This document shows positions 25,519 through 33,776 of a stretch of DNA of 64,000 nucleotides, piece by piece. The number at the start of each line of letters is the position of its first letter. Position 1 is the stretch's first letter. The stretch lies in NCBI GenBank assembly GCA_965216585.1, contig CBDCGC010000003.1:4709091-4773090 (forward strand). Direction: 5' to 3'. The stretch comes from CADEER01 sp965216585. GTDB lineage: Bacteria; Desulfobacterota; Binatia; HRBIN30; CADEER01. A program made the position numbers and the translations under genes. The notes beneath the pieces are model-generated. The model searched no databases. It was not told where the DNA came from and saw only the letters and a program-made list of their open reading frames with translations.

Positions 25519-25611
25519 TCAACTGTCGCCGGCCGCGTCGCTGTCGACGAAGGCGAGGAGCGTATCGCGTCCAATCTGCGCGAGCATCCTTGCACTGTCG
25601 TTGCCGATCAT
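25519..25611 (-). pseudogene. 3' remnant of a SnoaL-like gene
   Basis: About 30 residues ending DSARMLAQIGRDTLLAFVDS plus DAAGDS. They align with the C-terminus of the intact SnoaL-like protein at 27375-27839 (DSASLLTQIGRGEILAFAGS plus NESASD). No upstream part remains in frame. It is the leftover of a duplicated or deleted paralogue next to the same operon. Confidence 0.6.
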
Positions 25612-25658
25612 ACATCTCCTCATACGTGTTGTGAAATAGCCTCGTGGTTTCGGTAGAC

Positions 25659-26063
25659 CTACTCGAGATCTATTACCACGAGGGTTCCGAAATAGAGCGG
25701 CGCAGTTGGTCGGCGTCGGGCGAAGACGGACTCGCGCAACTGGGGATCGTTGGTGACTGCTCTCATGGTCCCTTGGCGCCGCTCGCCCTGGATGAACACG
25801 CTTCCTCGAGCACCTGAGCCGCGCAGCTCGCGCCACCAGGGGAAGTCGGCCGCGGCGTAGACGGTGCTTCCCTCGCGCAGGTAGTTGACGGGGAAGGTGC
25901 GTCCCGAGGGCAGGGTCAGAACCATCACCTTCTTCGCGCGCTCTCCGTTTGGGTTCTCGCGCAGCTCGCGGACGACGCCGGGGTTGATCCACCAGGAAAA
26001 GACGAGGCTGGCGACGCCGGACAGGACGATGCCGCCGGCGAGAAACCAGGCGAGCCACTTCAT
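25659..26063 (-). CDS. Small membrane-anchored protein, nitroreductase (DUF385)-like
   Basis: 134 residues from an ATG at 26063 with GAGGAG upstream. An N-terminal membrane helix (WLAWFLAGGIVLSGVASLVFSWW) precedes a compact beta domain: VLTLPSGRTFPVNYLREGS, VYAAADFPWWRELRG, GSVFIQGERRQG, TLVVIDLE. The strand order resembles the deazaflavin-dependent nitroreductase fold (x-x-G-x-x-x-x-P-V-N-Y-x-R-E-G), but without the TTGRKSG motif. Function unknown; probably co-transcribed with the P450. Confidence 0.65.
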   Translation of the reverse strand: MKWLAWFLAGGIVLSGVASLVFSWWINPGVVRELRENPNGERAKKVMVLTLPSGRTFPVNYLREGSTVYAAADFPWWRELRGSGARGSVFIQGERRQGTMRAVTNDPQLRESVFARRRPTAPLYFGTLVVIDLE

Positions 26064-26118
26064 GCGAAGCTCCTCGCACCATCCCTGGGCGCGGGTCGTG
26101 CGGTATTGTTTCTCCAAC

Positions 26119-27330
26119 TCACGCCGGACGCAGCTCCACTCGCATCTCTTTGATGCCGTTGATGAGGTTGGATCGCAGTCGGCGGGGTTTTGCCAGCGGG
26201 ACGATTTCTCGCACGTGGGTGAGGAGCTCTTCGAACATCACTCGCAGCTCCAGTCGCGCCAGGCTGGCGCCGAGGCAGAAGTGCTCGCCGATGCCGAAGC
26301 TCAGGTGGTCGTTGGGGTCGCGGTGGATGTCGAAGCGATCCGGGTCGGCGAACACCGACTCGTCGCGGTTGGCTGCCGGGTACCACATGAGAACCTTGTC
26401 GCCGTCGTGAATGGTCTGGCCGCGCAGCTCGACGTCGCACATGGCGGTACGGCGGAAGTGGTGGATCGGCGGCCAGTAGCGCAGCATCTCCTCGATGGCG
26501 CGCGGCAACAGCGAGAGGTCGGCGCGGATCGCTCCCAGTTGTTCCGGGTGATCCAACAGCGTGATGAGGCCGCCGCTCATTGCCGTTCGCGTCGTCTCGT
26601 TGCCGGCGACGATGAGGAACATGAAGAACAGACAGAACTCCATCTCGCTCAGGCGCCGCCCCTCCAGCTCCGCTTCCAACAGAACCCGGGTCAGATTGTC
26701 GCCCGGACTGGCCTTCTCGCGCTGTGCCATTTCCTGCGCGATCTGGAAGATCTCGATCCGCGCGTTCTGCCGGAAATCCTCGGTCGGTGCCACCTCGGGA
26801 TCCTGATCGTCGATCAATCCGGCGCTGAGCTCGGCCAGACGCAGGCGCTTGTCTTCCGGCACGCCCATCATCTCGCTGATGACGTGCATCGGCAGCACGG
26901 CGGCGTAGTCGCGGACGAAATCGACTTCGCCCTTGTCGAGCGCCGCGCGGATGGCGCGGCGCGCCATCGAGCGCACCGACTCTCCGAGTCCGTCGATGGC
27001 GCGCGGCGTAAAGATGCGGCTCACCAATCCTCGAACCCGTCCGTGCTCCGGCGGATCCATGGCGATGACGATGCCCCGGTAAGCCTCCAGCTCGGTCGGG
27101 TCCTCGAGATCGAGGCGGGAGACTCCCGCTTGATGACTGGAAAAGCGCGCTGGGTCCTTGGAGATGTTTTTGATGTCTTCGTGGCGGGTGACCGCCCAAA
27201 ACCCGGGGCCGTCGGGCTCGTCGTGGCGGTAGACCGGCGCCTTGCGTCGCAGCTCGGCCAACAGGTGGTAGGGCACTCCTTCTTCCCAGATGGACTGCGG
27301 CAACAAGTCGATGTGAAGTTGACCGGACAT
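26119..27330 (-). CDS. Cytochrome P450 monooxygenase
   Basis: 403 residues from the ATG at 27330 (a TTG 16 codons upstream is less likely). P450 marks: I-helix oxygen-binding AGNETTR, K-helix EEMLR (ExxR), FADPDRFDIHRDPNDHLSFG, and heme-binding FGIGEHFCLGASLARLE with Cys at about 352. It is a soluble bacterial-type P450 needing external ferredoxin and reductase, which are not encoded nearby. The order SnoaL-P450-DUF385-like on one strand with 45-55 bp gaps suggests an operon acting on one, perhaps terpenoid or steroid-like, substrate; the substrate is inference. Confidence 0.95.
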   Translation of the reverse strand: MSGQLHIDLLPQSIWEEGVPYHLLAELRRKAPVYRHDEPDGPGFWAVTRHEDIKNISKDPARFSSHQAGVSRLDLEDPTELEAYRGIVIAMDPPEHGRVRGLVSRIFTPRAIDGLGESVRSMARRAIRAALDKGEVDFVRDYAAVLPMHVISEMMGVPEDKRLRLAELSAGLIDDQDPEVAPTEDFRQNARIEIFQIAQEMAQREKASPGDNLTRVLLEAELEGRRLSEMEFCLFFMFLIVAGNETTRTAMSGGLITLLDHPEQLGAIRADLSLLPRAIEEMLRYWPPIHHFRRTAMCDVELRGQTIHDGDKVLMWYPAANRDESVFADPDRFDIHRDPNDHLSFGIGEHFCLGASLARLELRVMFEELLTHVREIVPLAKPRRLRSNLINGIKEMRVELRPA

Positions 27331-27374
27331 GTCGTTGCCTTGGCTTGCTCGGTAGTCCGCCGGCGTGTGCAGAT

Positions 27375-27839
27375 TCAATCACTCGCCGATTCGTTGCTTC
27401 CGGCGAATGCGAGAATCTCGCCGCGGCCGATCTGCGTGAGCAGGCTGGCGCTGTCGAGGTAGACGCGCTCGGTGACGATGCGGTCGCCCTCGAAGAGGAA
27501 CACCGCCACGACTGGAACGCGGAAGGACTTTCCGGTGGGAGGCATGCCGTAGAACTCGCCGAGATTGGTGCCGAGCAGATCGAATTCGGTGATCACCGCA
27601 TCGTCGGATGCGTAGGTGCGAACGTTCTCGTGGCGTTGGTCGGGAAAGGCGGTGCGCTGGGTGCGATGGTAGCGCAGCACTTCGTCGTCGCCGTCGTAGA
27701 TTTGGCCGGTGGCCATGATCTCGTAGCGCGGGTGGCCGTTGAAAGTGGCCAGTGTCCGGTCGAAGTCCTGCTCTACCTCGGAACGGAAGTGCTCCTCGAT
27801 GACCTCGAGACGCCGCAACCGGAGCTCGTTGCTGATCAT
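27375..27839 (-). CDS. SnoaL-like (NTF2-fold) protein
   Basis: 154 residues from an ATG at 27839 with AGGAG. The motifs DFDRTLATFNGHPRYEIM, YDGDDEVLRYHRTQRTAFPD, VITEFDLLGTNLGEFYGMPPTGKSF (shown here in outline only) and VYLDSASLLTQIG fit the SnoaL polyketide-cyclase/ester-cyclase-like NTF2 fold. Catalysis varies widely in this family (cyclisation, isomerisation, hydrolysis). It is the first gene of the P450 operon. Confidence 0.85.
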   Translation of the reverse strand: MISNELRLRRLEVIEEHFRSEVEQDFDRTLATFNGHPRYEIMATGQIYDGDDEVLRYHRTQRTAFPDQRHENVRTYASDDAVITEFDLLGTNLGEFYGMPPTGKSFRVPVVAVFLFEGDRIVTERVYLDSASLLTQIGRGEILAFAGSNESASD

Positions 27840-28148
27840 GCGCATCTCCTGGCTCGTGTGTGTAGCATCGCCAGAGCGAACATGCCCGCAGCGGCGCCCG
27901 ACGGCAAGCTGGCAAGCCCGCATTTCTCACCAGATTTGGTAGCGAGAGCGTGGAGAGGCATGCAGATCAAGGGCGCACGCATCCTTGAACAGGCTGTCGA
28001 GGACGGTGAGGGAGTACGGCCTCGAGGCAGGCAAGCTCCGCTTGCCTGCCGACGCCCATCGGAGTGTGGAGCACGTACGGGGGCCGATTCACCAACAGAT
28101 GCGTGCCTATCCGCGCTCGCAGTAGAAAGCTGGTGAGATAATGCGGGC
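27840..28148. other. Upstream region of the SnoaL-P450 operon
   Basis: About 300 bp without a supported gene. The promoter of the leftward operon must lie at its left side, but I see no clear consensus boxes. It runs into the repeat-rich block at 28149. Confidence 0.35.
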
Positions 28149-28274
28149 TAGCCGAGCCCCCGGCGCGGCGCCGGTTCATTCATGTAGAGAAACTCTCGAT
28201 TTGCCTCGCGCAGCGACACCAACCTTTGCCTTTGCCTAAGCCTACGCCTGAGCCTACGAGCGCAGCGAGTTTCA
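28149..28274. repeat. Composite GCCTNN repeat, copy A1
   Basis: Head CCGGCGCGGCGCCGG (palindrome), then ATTCATGTAGAGAAACTC, CTCGCGCAGCGACACC, a hexamer run GCCTTTGCCTAAGCCTACGC and the tail GAGCGCAGCGAGTTTCA. Nearly the same as copies at 28518 and 28971. Confidence 0.9.
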
Positions 28275-28285
28275 AGTCAGAGCGC

Positions 28286-28449
28286 GTAGCCATCCCCCCC
28301 TTTGGAAAAGGGGGGTTAGGGGGGATTTCGCAGAACGCGGTGAGGTGCATCAGAAAATCCCCCTCAGTCCCCCTTTTTCAAAGGGGGAGGCTGGGCCGAT
28401 GAAGAGCGCGTAACGATCCCTCTTGAGTGAAAGGGGGAAGTTGGGCATT
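28286..28449. repeat. C/G-tract palindromes
   Basis: Three related palindromic segments: CCCCCCCTTTGGAAAAGGGG (28294-), TCCCCCTTTTTCAAAGGGGG (28368-), and TGAGTGAAAGGGGGAAG (28428-). Perfect short stems around TTT-AAA loops. Such CCCCCTTT-AAAGGGGG palindromes are scattered in many bacterial genomes; no gene is present. Confidence 0.8.
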
Positions 28450-28517
28450 CGACGAAGGGAGAAGATTCGTCGTCTTTTCTCTGAAGTGTTCGGGCTGGTC
28501 TTCGCCAATTTCAGGTA

Positions 28518-28690
28518 AGCAAACCCACCGGCGCGGCGCCGGATCATTCATATAGAGAAACTCACGATTTGCCTCGCGCAGCGACACCAACCTTTGCCTT
28601 TGCCTAAGCCTGCGCCTGAGCCTACGAGCGCAGCGAGTTTCAGCCTAGCAAAACCCCCGGCGTGACCGCCGGATCATACAGTGAAGAAAC
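28518..28690. repeat. Composite GCCTNN repeat, copy A2 plus a partial head
   Basis: Full copy 28518-28642 (head ACCGGCGCGGCGCCGGATC, tail GAGCGCAGCGAGTTTCA), followed at 28645 by only the head of a further copy (CCCCCGGCGTGACCGCCGG, then ATCATACAGTGAAGAAAC). Confidence 0.88.
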
Positions 28691-28730
28691 TTCTCTTGGA
28701 GGCTCTGGCCGTTGGCGCTACGATGGGGGC

Positions 28731-28887
28731 GAGAGTGTGACAGCTATGACCCAACAATCCTTGGTGCTTTGTGCCCCAAGCCTAGCATGGTCCCGAGCGT
28801 CGCATCGTACATTGGCGAGCCCCCGAATACGGCGGGTCTCCCCCAGGTCAGAATGAATCAACAACTGCCAACTCGCGTCACACTCTC
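28731..28887. repeat. 157-bp segment bounded by perfect 11-bp inverted repeats
   Basis: GAGAGTGTGAC at 28731-28741 and GTCACACTCTC at 28877-28887 are exact complements. The interior has no supported ORF. Could be a small insertion or a long stem-loop. Confidence 0.6.
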
Positions 28888-28970
28888 GGACTGACAACCC
28901 CTCCGACGATCTTATGAGGTGACTCCGCCAGGCAACAGCGCATAGGCGACATTGAGGGAGTTTCAGGTCA

Positions 28971-29096
28971 GCCGGGCCCCCGGCGCGGCGCCGGATCATT
29001 CATATTGAGAAACTCTCGATTTGCCTCGCGCAGCGACACCAACCTTTGCCTTCGCCTAAGCCTGCGCCTGAGCCTACGAGCGCAGCGAGTTTCAGC
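28971..29096. repeat. Composite GCCTNN repeat, copy A3
   Basis: Same order as A1: CCCGGCGCGGCGCCGG, ATCATTCATATTGAGAAACTC, CTCGCGCAGCGACACC, hexamer run and tail GAGCGCAGCGAGTTTCA. Preceded by a leftover TTTCAGGTCA. Confidence 0.9.
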
Positions 29097-29178
29097 CTAG
29101 TAGCGTAGCGATGATCGTCGAGATCGTGGGGTGGGATTTCGCGGTGAGGGGTTTCGGATGGAGCGAGCACCAACGTTG

Positions 29179-29210
29179 CCCCGGCGGGCGCCGTCTGGCG
29201 CCCGCCGGGG
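29179..29210 (-). terminator. Strong hairpin downstream of the HYR lipoprotein gene
   Basis: CCCCGGCGGGCGCC and GGCGCCCGCCGGGG form a perfect 14-bp GC stem with a GTCT loop, 43 bp past the stop of the leftward gene. A T-run is lacking, so a terminator or mRNA-stabilising hairpin is inferred. Confidence 0.6.
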
Positions 29211-29252
29211 TTGCAAAGTGTTAGGAGGATGAACGTGGAAAAAGGCGCTCGT

Positions 29253-32200
29253 TCATTTCCCCTTGCTCTTGGGCACCAGCACCTCGTCGGAGTCGTCCGC
29301 GGTGTTGCCGCTGGCGTCGCTGGCTTGGTAGGTCGCGGTGTAGATGCGGCCGGTGCCGTTGCCTTTTCGCTCGGCTCGAAGATCGAAAATGCGGTCGTCG
29401 GCGCCTGAGGTGGCGTTCTGGATGTCTCCCGTCGTTGCGCCGTCGCCGGTGTCGTCGTCGGGCTCGTTGCTGACGACCGCGATCAGCTGTACCTGCGGGT
29501 TGGGATCGCATACGTCGAGAACCTCGATCTCCGCTGTGATCGTGTGCATCTTGTGGTTCGGCGGCCAGAGAAGATCGGGATCCAACTCGACAGAGATTTC
29601 CGGTGGTGTCGTGTCGACGACGCGAACCGTTTGCATCGCCTGGGTGGTGTTGCCGGCGGCGTCGGTCGCCGTCCAGGTGACGATAGTGTCGCCGACCGGG
29701 AAGAGATCCGGAGCGTCGTTTTCGACGGCTACGTCGAGGTCGCAGGCGTCTTCGGCGAACGCTCGGCCAATGTGAACCGGTGTCCCGGCCGGGCCCAGGC
29801 ACTCGACTTGGAGATTCTCCGGAATGATCAGCTCGGGTGAGGTCGTGTCGACGACGCTCACCGAGACGACGTCCTCATCGGCCTGGCCGAACGCGTCGAT
29901 GACGCGGTGGACGTAGTCGCGATTCACTCCCAGTGCCTGCGGCACGCCGGTGCTCAGGTCGAAGCCGACCGCTGTGCCGGTTCGGCTTCCGATGTTCCAG
30001 CGCGCAACCGCGATGTTGTCGTCAGGATCGGCGCTGCCTTCGCCGTCGAGATTGACCAGTGCGCCGGCGGGTGAGGTACACTCGACTTCGCCACCGTCTC
30101 CGGCCAGCGCGCTGGGGGGCTGGTTGACCAGCGTACCATTGGCGTCGAGATTGATCGTCGTGTCGGATTCGGTTGGTTCCTCGTCGTCGTCGGGGGCGTC
30201 GTCGCCGAGGACTCCGCCGAAGAGTGGGCCCTGCATCGAACAAGTCGCACCCGCCCAATCGACACCGATGTCGATGGGGTTGATGTTGCCGCCGACGAAC
30301 GACTGGCGTACGTCGATGTCGGGCTGGATGACTCGGTTGGTTTGGCGGCGACCGCGCCCCGACGAGTCGGTCTCACCGGCTGGAATCTCCCCCTCGCCCA
30401 GGGAGTCGAGAAGCACGGCGTCGAAGGTGCTGGCTCCCGAAACCGAGATCTCGCTGATCGTCGTATCGCCGGCGCCGAGAAAGCCGCCGTCGTAGGAGAT
30501 CGAACCGACGGCGCCCATGTACGATGGCGTCACCGAGCACGAACCTCCGGGGCAGGGCGAGCCGTCGATCCGCAGGCGCGCCGCGACGCTGGGAAAGCGA
30601 TCGTCGAGACCGTCGACGAGGACTTCGGCCGTGCCATCGAGCTGACATTCCGACACCTGGCCGAAGAGGCCGGCGGACATCGCGTCCGCCTCGAAACCGG
30701 CGACCGACGAGCTCGCCACCAGACAGACGGGATCATCGCCCGGCGCATGCGTTGCCGTGCCCATACCGTTATCGGGGTCGAAGTTGTCACAATCCGGATC
30801 GAGCTCTTCACCGGTACAACCAACGTTGCACGATCTGTCGTAGGCCGTGGCCTGATCGTTCGGCAGCGGAGTGCTGACGCAGGTACAGGTCTCGGCGTAG
30901 CCGCAGGATCCCGCCAACCCCTGGATGTTCGACGCAACACGGTCACTGCAGTCCATGTCGAGCTCCTCTGCAGAGGGTTCGCCGTTCGGTTCCACGTTTG
31001 GATTGAGATCGTCGGGCATACAGACCGAGACTTCAAATGCGAGCTGGGGGTTCGCCGGATCGAGAGCAACCACGACCAGCTGCGCGGCAAAGTCCGAGTT
31101 CCCCTCGAATGACCTCGCGATGCGGTCGCCACCGGCAGTGGTGTCTTCGAAGAAGAGTGTCAGCGCGTTGCCAGATGCCCAACCCGGGTCGTCCAGGATC
31201 GCCTGGACGAGGCCGGTGAGATCGGGAGTGCGCTGCCCCAGTCCGGACTGCGTGTCCATCCACGGTTCGATGTTCCACATCACGTTGTCGCCGGTCTTGG
31301 TCCGGCCGCTCAGGTCGAACATCGCACCGGTAAAGGCAGCCGAGTCGCCGCTCGCCTCGCCGGTGATCGAAACGTTTGCCGGCTCGACAGGCATGCCGAC
31401 GACGACCTCGAGCGTCGGTGCGCTGCCACCTTCAAAGGAGCGGGCGAGTCGGCTTCCGGCAGTTGCCTCGAAGAACAACACGAGGGCATTCCCCGAAGTC
31501 CATCCCGCCTCTTGCGATATCTCTTCGAGGATCTCAGCGACATCGACGGAGCGCTGATCGGCGCCTGAGTCGTTCGCCGTCCAGGCGGGGGGACTCCAAT
31601 CGACGGAAATCGCAGTCTGCGAGCGGCCCGACAAGTTGCCGGCGAGTGCGGCGAACGGAGCAGCGTTGGCAGACGCTTCGCCGCGGATCACCATCGGTGC
31701 CACGCCCATGTCTGAAGCGCCGGCCTGGAACTGAACATGTGCACTGATGATGGTCGCGTTCGCAGGTATCGAGACGCTCGAGAAGCGTAACCCGACGAGA
31801 TTTCCGCCCGACAGGGGTAAATCGATCCCATTGAGCACTACCGTGTCGTCGGCGAGCTCGACCGCGTCATCGGCGCCGTTGGAAATCGCCAGGGCGAACG
31901 CCGGTCCCTCCGGGGCGTTTCCCAGTGCAGAGGTGAACTGTACGTAGGCTTCTTCGACGACGACACCGCCGGAAAGCTCGAGCTGGTCGAAGCGCAGTCC
32001 GACGAGGGTCGGATCACTGGCCGACTGCGCGAGTACCAGACTTGCGCCGTCCAACACCACCGATCCATCGGCGAGCTCGACTCCGTCGTCAGCTGCCGCG
32101 CCGACGTTGGCCGGGAACGCCTGCGAAGCCAAACACTGACACGCGCAGCCGTGAGAGTTGCCGGATGCCAGCCCTGGCGCCTGACCACCGCCGAGTCCAG

Positions 32201-32327
32201 TTGCATCGAAAGTGCAGCCGACGAGGCAGCGTAGGAGTACGCAGCAAAGTGACAATCGTACGACTGCTGCTGCAGATGGGCGGTGCGTTTGACCGTTGAA
32301 TCGCAACGGTCTTTTCGCTGGGTTCAT
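29253..32327 (-). CDS. Large surface lipoprotein with repeats and an HYR domain
   Basis: 1024 residues. The leader ends in the lipobox LVGC. The first part has two copies of a beta unit (DGVELADGSVVLDGASLVL... and DAVELADDTVVLNGIDLPL..., each followed by VGLRF and AxVQF), then two further paired modules (RSFEGGSAPTLEVVV, RSFEGNSDFAAQLVV). A Cys-rich centre (CGYAETCTCVS) follows. Near the C-terminus is an HYR (hyalin repeat) domain: DTTSPELIIPENLQVEC to FPVGDTIVTWTATDAAGN, then LLWPPNHKMHTI and YQASDASGN. HYR domains are adhesion modules. Predicted outer-surface protein; partner unknown. Confidence 0.85.
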   Translation of the reverse strand: MNPAKRPLRFNGQTHRPSAAAVVRLSLCCVLLRCLVGCTFDATGLGGGQAPGLASGNSHGCACQCLASQAFPANVGAAADDGVELADGSVVLDGASLVLAQSASDPTLVGLRFDQLELSGGVVVEEAYVQFTSALGNAPEGPAFALAISNGADDAVELADDTVVLNGIDLPLSGGNLVGLRFSSVSIPANATIISAHVQFQAGASDMGVAPMVIRGEASANAAPFAALAGNLSGRSQTAISVDWSPPAWTANDSGADQRSVDVAEILEEISQEAGWTSGNALVLFFEATAGSRLARSFEGGSAPTLEVVVGMPVEPANVSITGEASGDSAAFTGAMFDLSGRTKTGDNVMWNIEPWMDTQSGLGQRTPDLTGLVQAILDDPGWASGNALTLFFEDTTAGGDRIARSFEGNSDFAAQLVVVALDPANPQLAFEVSVCMPDDLNPNVEPNGEPSAEELDMDCSDRVASNIQGLAGSCGYAETCTCVSTPLPNDQATAYDRSCNVGCTGEELDPDCDNFDPDNGMGTATHAPGDDPVCLVASSSVAGFEADAMSAGLFGQVSECQLDGTAEVLVDGLDDRFPSVAARLRIDGSPCPGGSCSVTPSYMGAVGSISYDGGFLGAGDTTISEISVSGASTFDAVLLDSLGEGEIPAGETDSSGRGRRQTNRVIQPDIDVRQSFVGGNINPIDIGVDWAGATCSMQGPLFGGVLGDDAPDDDEEPTESDTTINLDANGTLVNQPPSALAGDGGEVECTSPAGALVNLDGEGSADPDDNIAVARWNIGSRTGTAVGFDLSTGVPQALGVNRDYVHRVIDAFGQADEDVVSVSVVDTTSPELIIPENLQVECLGPAGTPVHIGRAFAEDACDLDVAVENDAPDLFPVGDTIVTWTATDAAGNTTQAMQTVRVVDTTPPEISVELDPDLLWPPNHKMHTITAEIEVLDVCDPNPQVQLIAVVSNEPDDDTGDGATTGDIQNATSGADDRIFDLRAERKGNGTGRIYTATYQASDASGNTADDSDEVLVPKSKGK

Positions 32328-32635
32328 TGGATTTCTCCTTCCCGTTTTGGGTTCATGCGTGCGGACAAAGACGTGCGCGCACGCGACCGCGACCCATCAA
32401 CGCATCATCCGTGCCAAGGCTTCTCGCTCCTTTCCGGGACATCGGTTGGACCGGTGATGTAAGCTGCGTTTAGCAATGCCTTCAACGGGTTGTAAACGGA
32501 GGTGTGCGGAGCTCGCGTCAATTGAAAAACCCTGCACCGCGACCGGTCTTCATCGCTTCGTCGCGGCAGGTTGAAGAAGTCGACCGGTTGCGCGCCGGCT
32601 GTCATGCGGGGTAGGGCGGTTGCAGGAGATTGACG
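32328..32635. other. Divergent intergenic region
   Basis: 308 bp between the leftward HYR lipoprotein and the rightward xylanase-like gene. No supported ORF; promoters for both directions are expected here, but I see no clear -35/-10 pairs. Confidence 0.35.
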
Positions 32636-33694
32636 GTGGACCGTTTGGTTTCGATTGCAGTGGGCGTGTTGCTCGCCGTTGCTGTTGGCGGTTGCGGCGG
32701 GGACGAAGACGGAGGTGAGCCTACGGTGAAATCCCTGGCCGATGCGCTGGGGGTGTACGTCGGGGCGGGGTTCGTCGAGGGCAGCCATACCGACGAGTTT
32801 CGCGAGGTGCTGCGGCGCGAGTACAACTCGGTTACGGCGCCACTGTACTGGAGCCAGAGCGAGCCGCGGCGCGGTGAGTTCGACTTCGCTGCCGCGGACC
32901 GGGCGATGGAGGTCGCCGAAGCGGGGGGTCTGCGGGTGCGCGGTCACCCGCTGGTTTGGGGGAGGCTGGCGTTGCCGGAGTGGGTGAACCGGGTGCGAAC
33001 GCCGGGAGGGATGCGCGGTGTTCTCGAGAACCACGTATCGACCATCGTTGGCCGTTTCCGTGGGCGCATCGCTCAGTACGACGTCGTCAACGAACCGCTC
33101 ACCCTCTTCGGTGCTCCGGGAGTGACGGGCGATGCGGTGGAGAACTATTGCTTCACCGAGCTGCTCGGTCGCGACTACATCCGGCTGGCGCTCGAGGCGG
33201 CGCGCGCCGCCGATCCGGATGCCGAGCTCTACGTCAACGAGAATCTGGTGCTGGCACCGGGGCCCAAGCAGGATTTCTTCTTCGAGCTGATCGAGGATCT
33301 GGTCGAGGAAGGCGCGCCGCTCGACGGCGTCGGTTTTCAGGGGCATCTGGCTATCCCTTTCGCCGAGAGCTTCGTGCCGACGCGCGCCGAAATCGCGGCG
33401 ACGATCGATCGCTTTGCGGCTCTCGGGCTCGACGTCGAAATCACCGAGGTCGACGTCACGCTGATGAATCCGGAAACCGAGCTCGAATACCAAGCAAACG
33501 TCTACCGCGACCTCACCGAAGCCTGCTTTTCTCGCCGCGCCTGCCGGGGCATCACGACCTGGGGGATCAGCGACGCCTACACCTGGATCGAAGATTTCTT
33601 CGACGTGCGCGGCGCGCCACTTCCGTTTGATGAAGACTTCGTGCCGAAGCCGGCCTGGTTTGCCATCCGCGACGGATTACAGGCCGTGCGATAG
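32636..33694 (+). CDS. GH10 endo-1,4-beta-xylanase-like lipoprotein
   Basis: 352 residues. A GTG at 32636 lies 7 nt after AGGAG; a TTG at 32630 is too close to it. Lipobox VGGC. The GH10 TIM-barrel marks are present: VRGHPLVWG, acid/base DVVNEP (Glu153) and nucleophile EITEVDV (Glu271), plus WGISDAYTW. GH10 enzymes cleave xylan internally. The protein is at the short end for the family and has no carbohydrate-binding module. Lipid anchoring suggests it works at the cell surface or in the periplasm. The neighbouring genes do not form a xylan-use cluster. Confidence 0.92.
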   Translation: MDRLVSIAVGVLLAVAVGGCGGDEDGGEPTVKSLADALGVYVGAGFVEGSHTDEFREVLRREYNSVTAPLYWSQSEPRRGEFDFAAADRAMEVAEAGGLRVRGHPLVWGRLALPEWVNRVRTPGGMRGVLENHVSTIVGRFRGRIAQYDVVNEPLTLFGAPGVTGDAVENYCFTELLGRDYIRLALEAARAADPDAELYVNENLVLAPGPKQDFFFELIEDLVEEGAPLDGVGFQGHLAIPFAESFVPTRAEIAATIDRFAALGLDVEITEVDVTLMNPETELEYQANVYRDLTEACFSRRACRGITTWGISDAYTWIEDFFDVRGAPLPFDEDFVPKPAWFAIRDGLQAVR

Positions 33695-33776
33695 GTTTGC
33701 TCGTATTCGAGGCTTTTGGAGATCGCCCGGGTTTCGCGGTACAGAGGATGGCATCGCATGAAAAACGGAGGTGTCG

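Noticed and set aside
28200..28270. GCCTNN hexamer run considered as coding (Pro/Ala/Leu repeats)
   Set aside because: No start, ribosome binding site or continuing frame; occurs as part of an intergenic repeat family.
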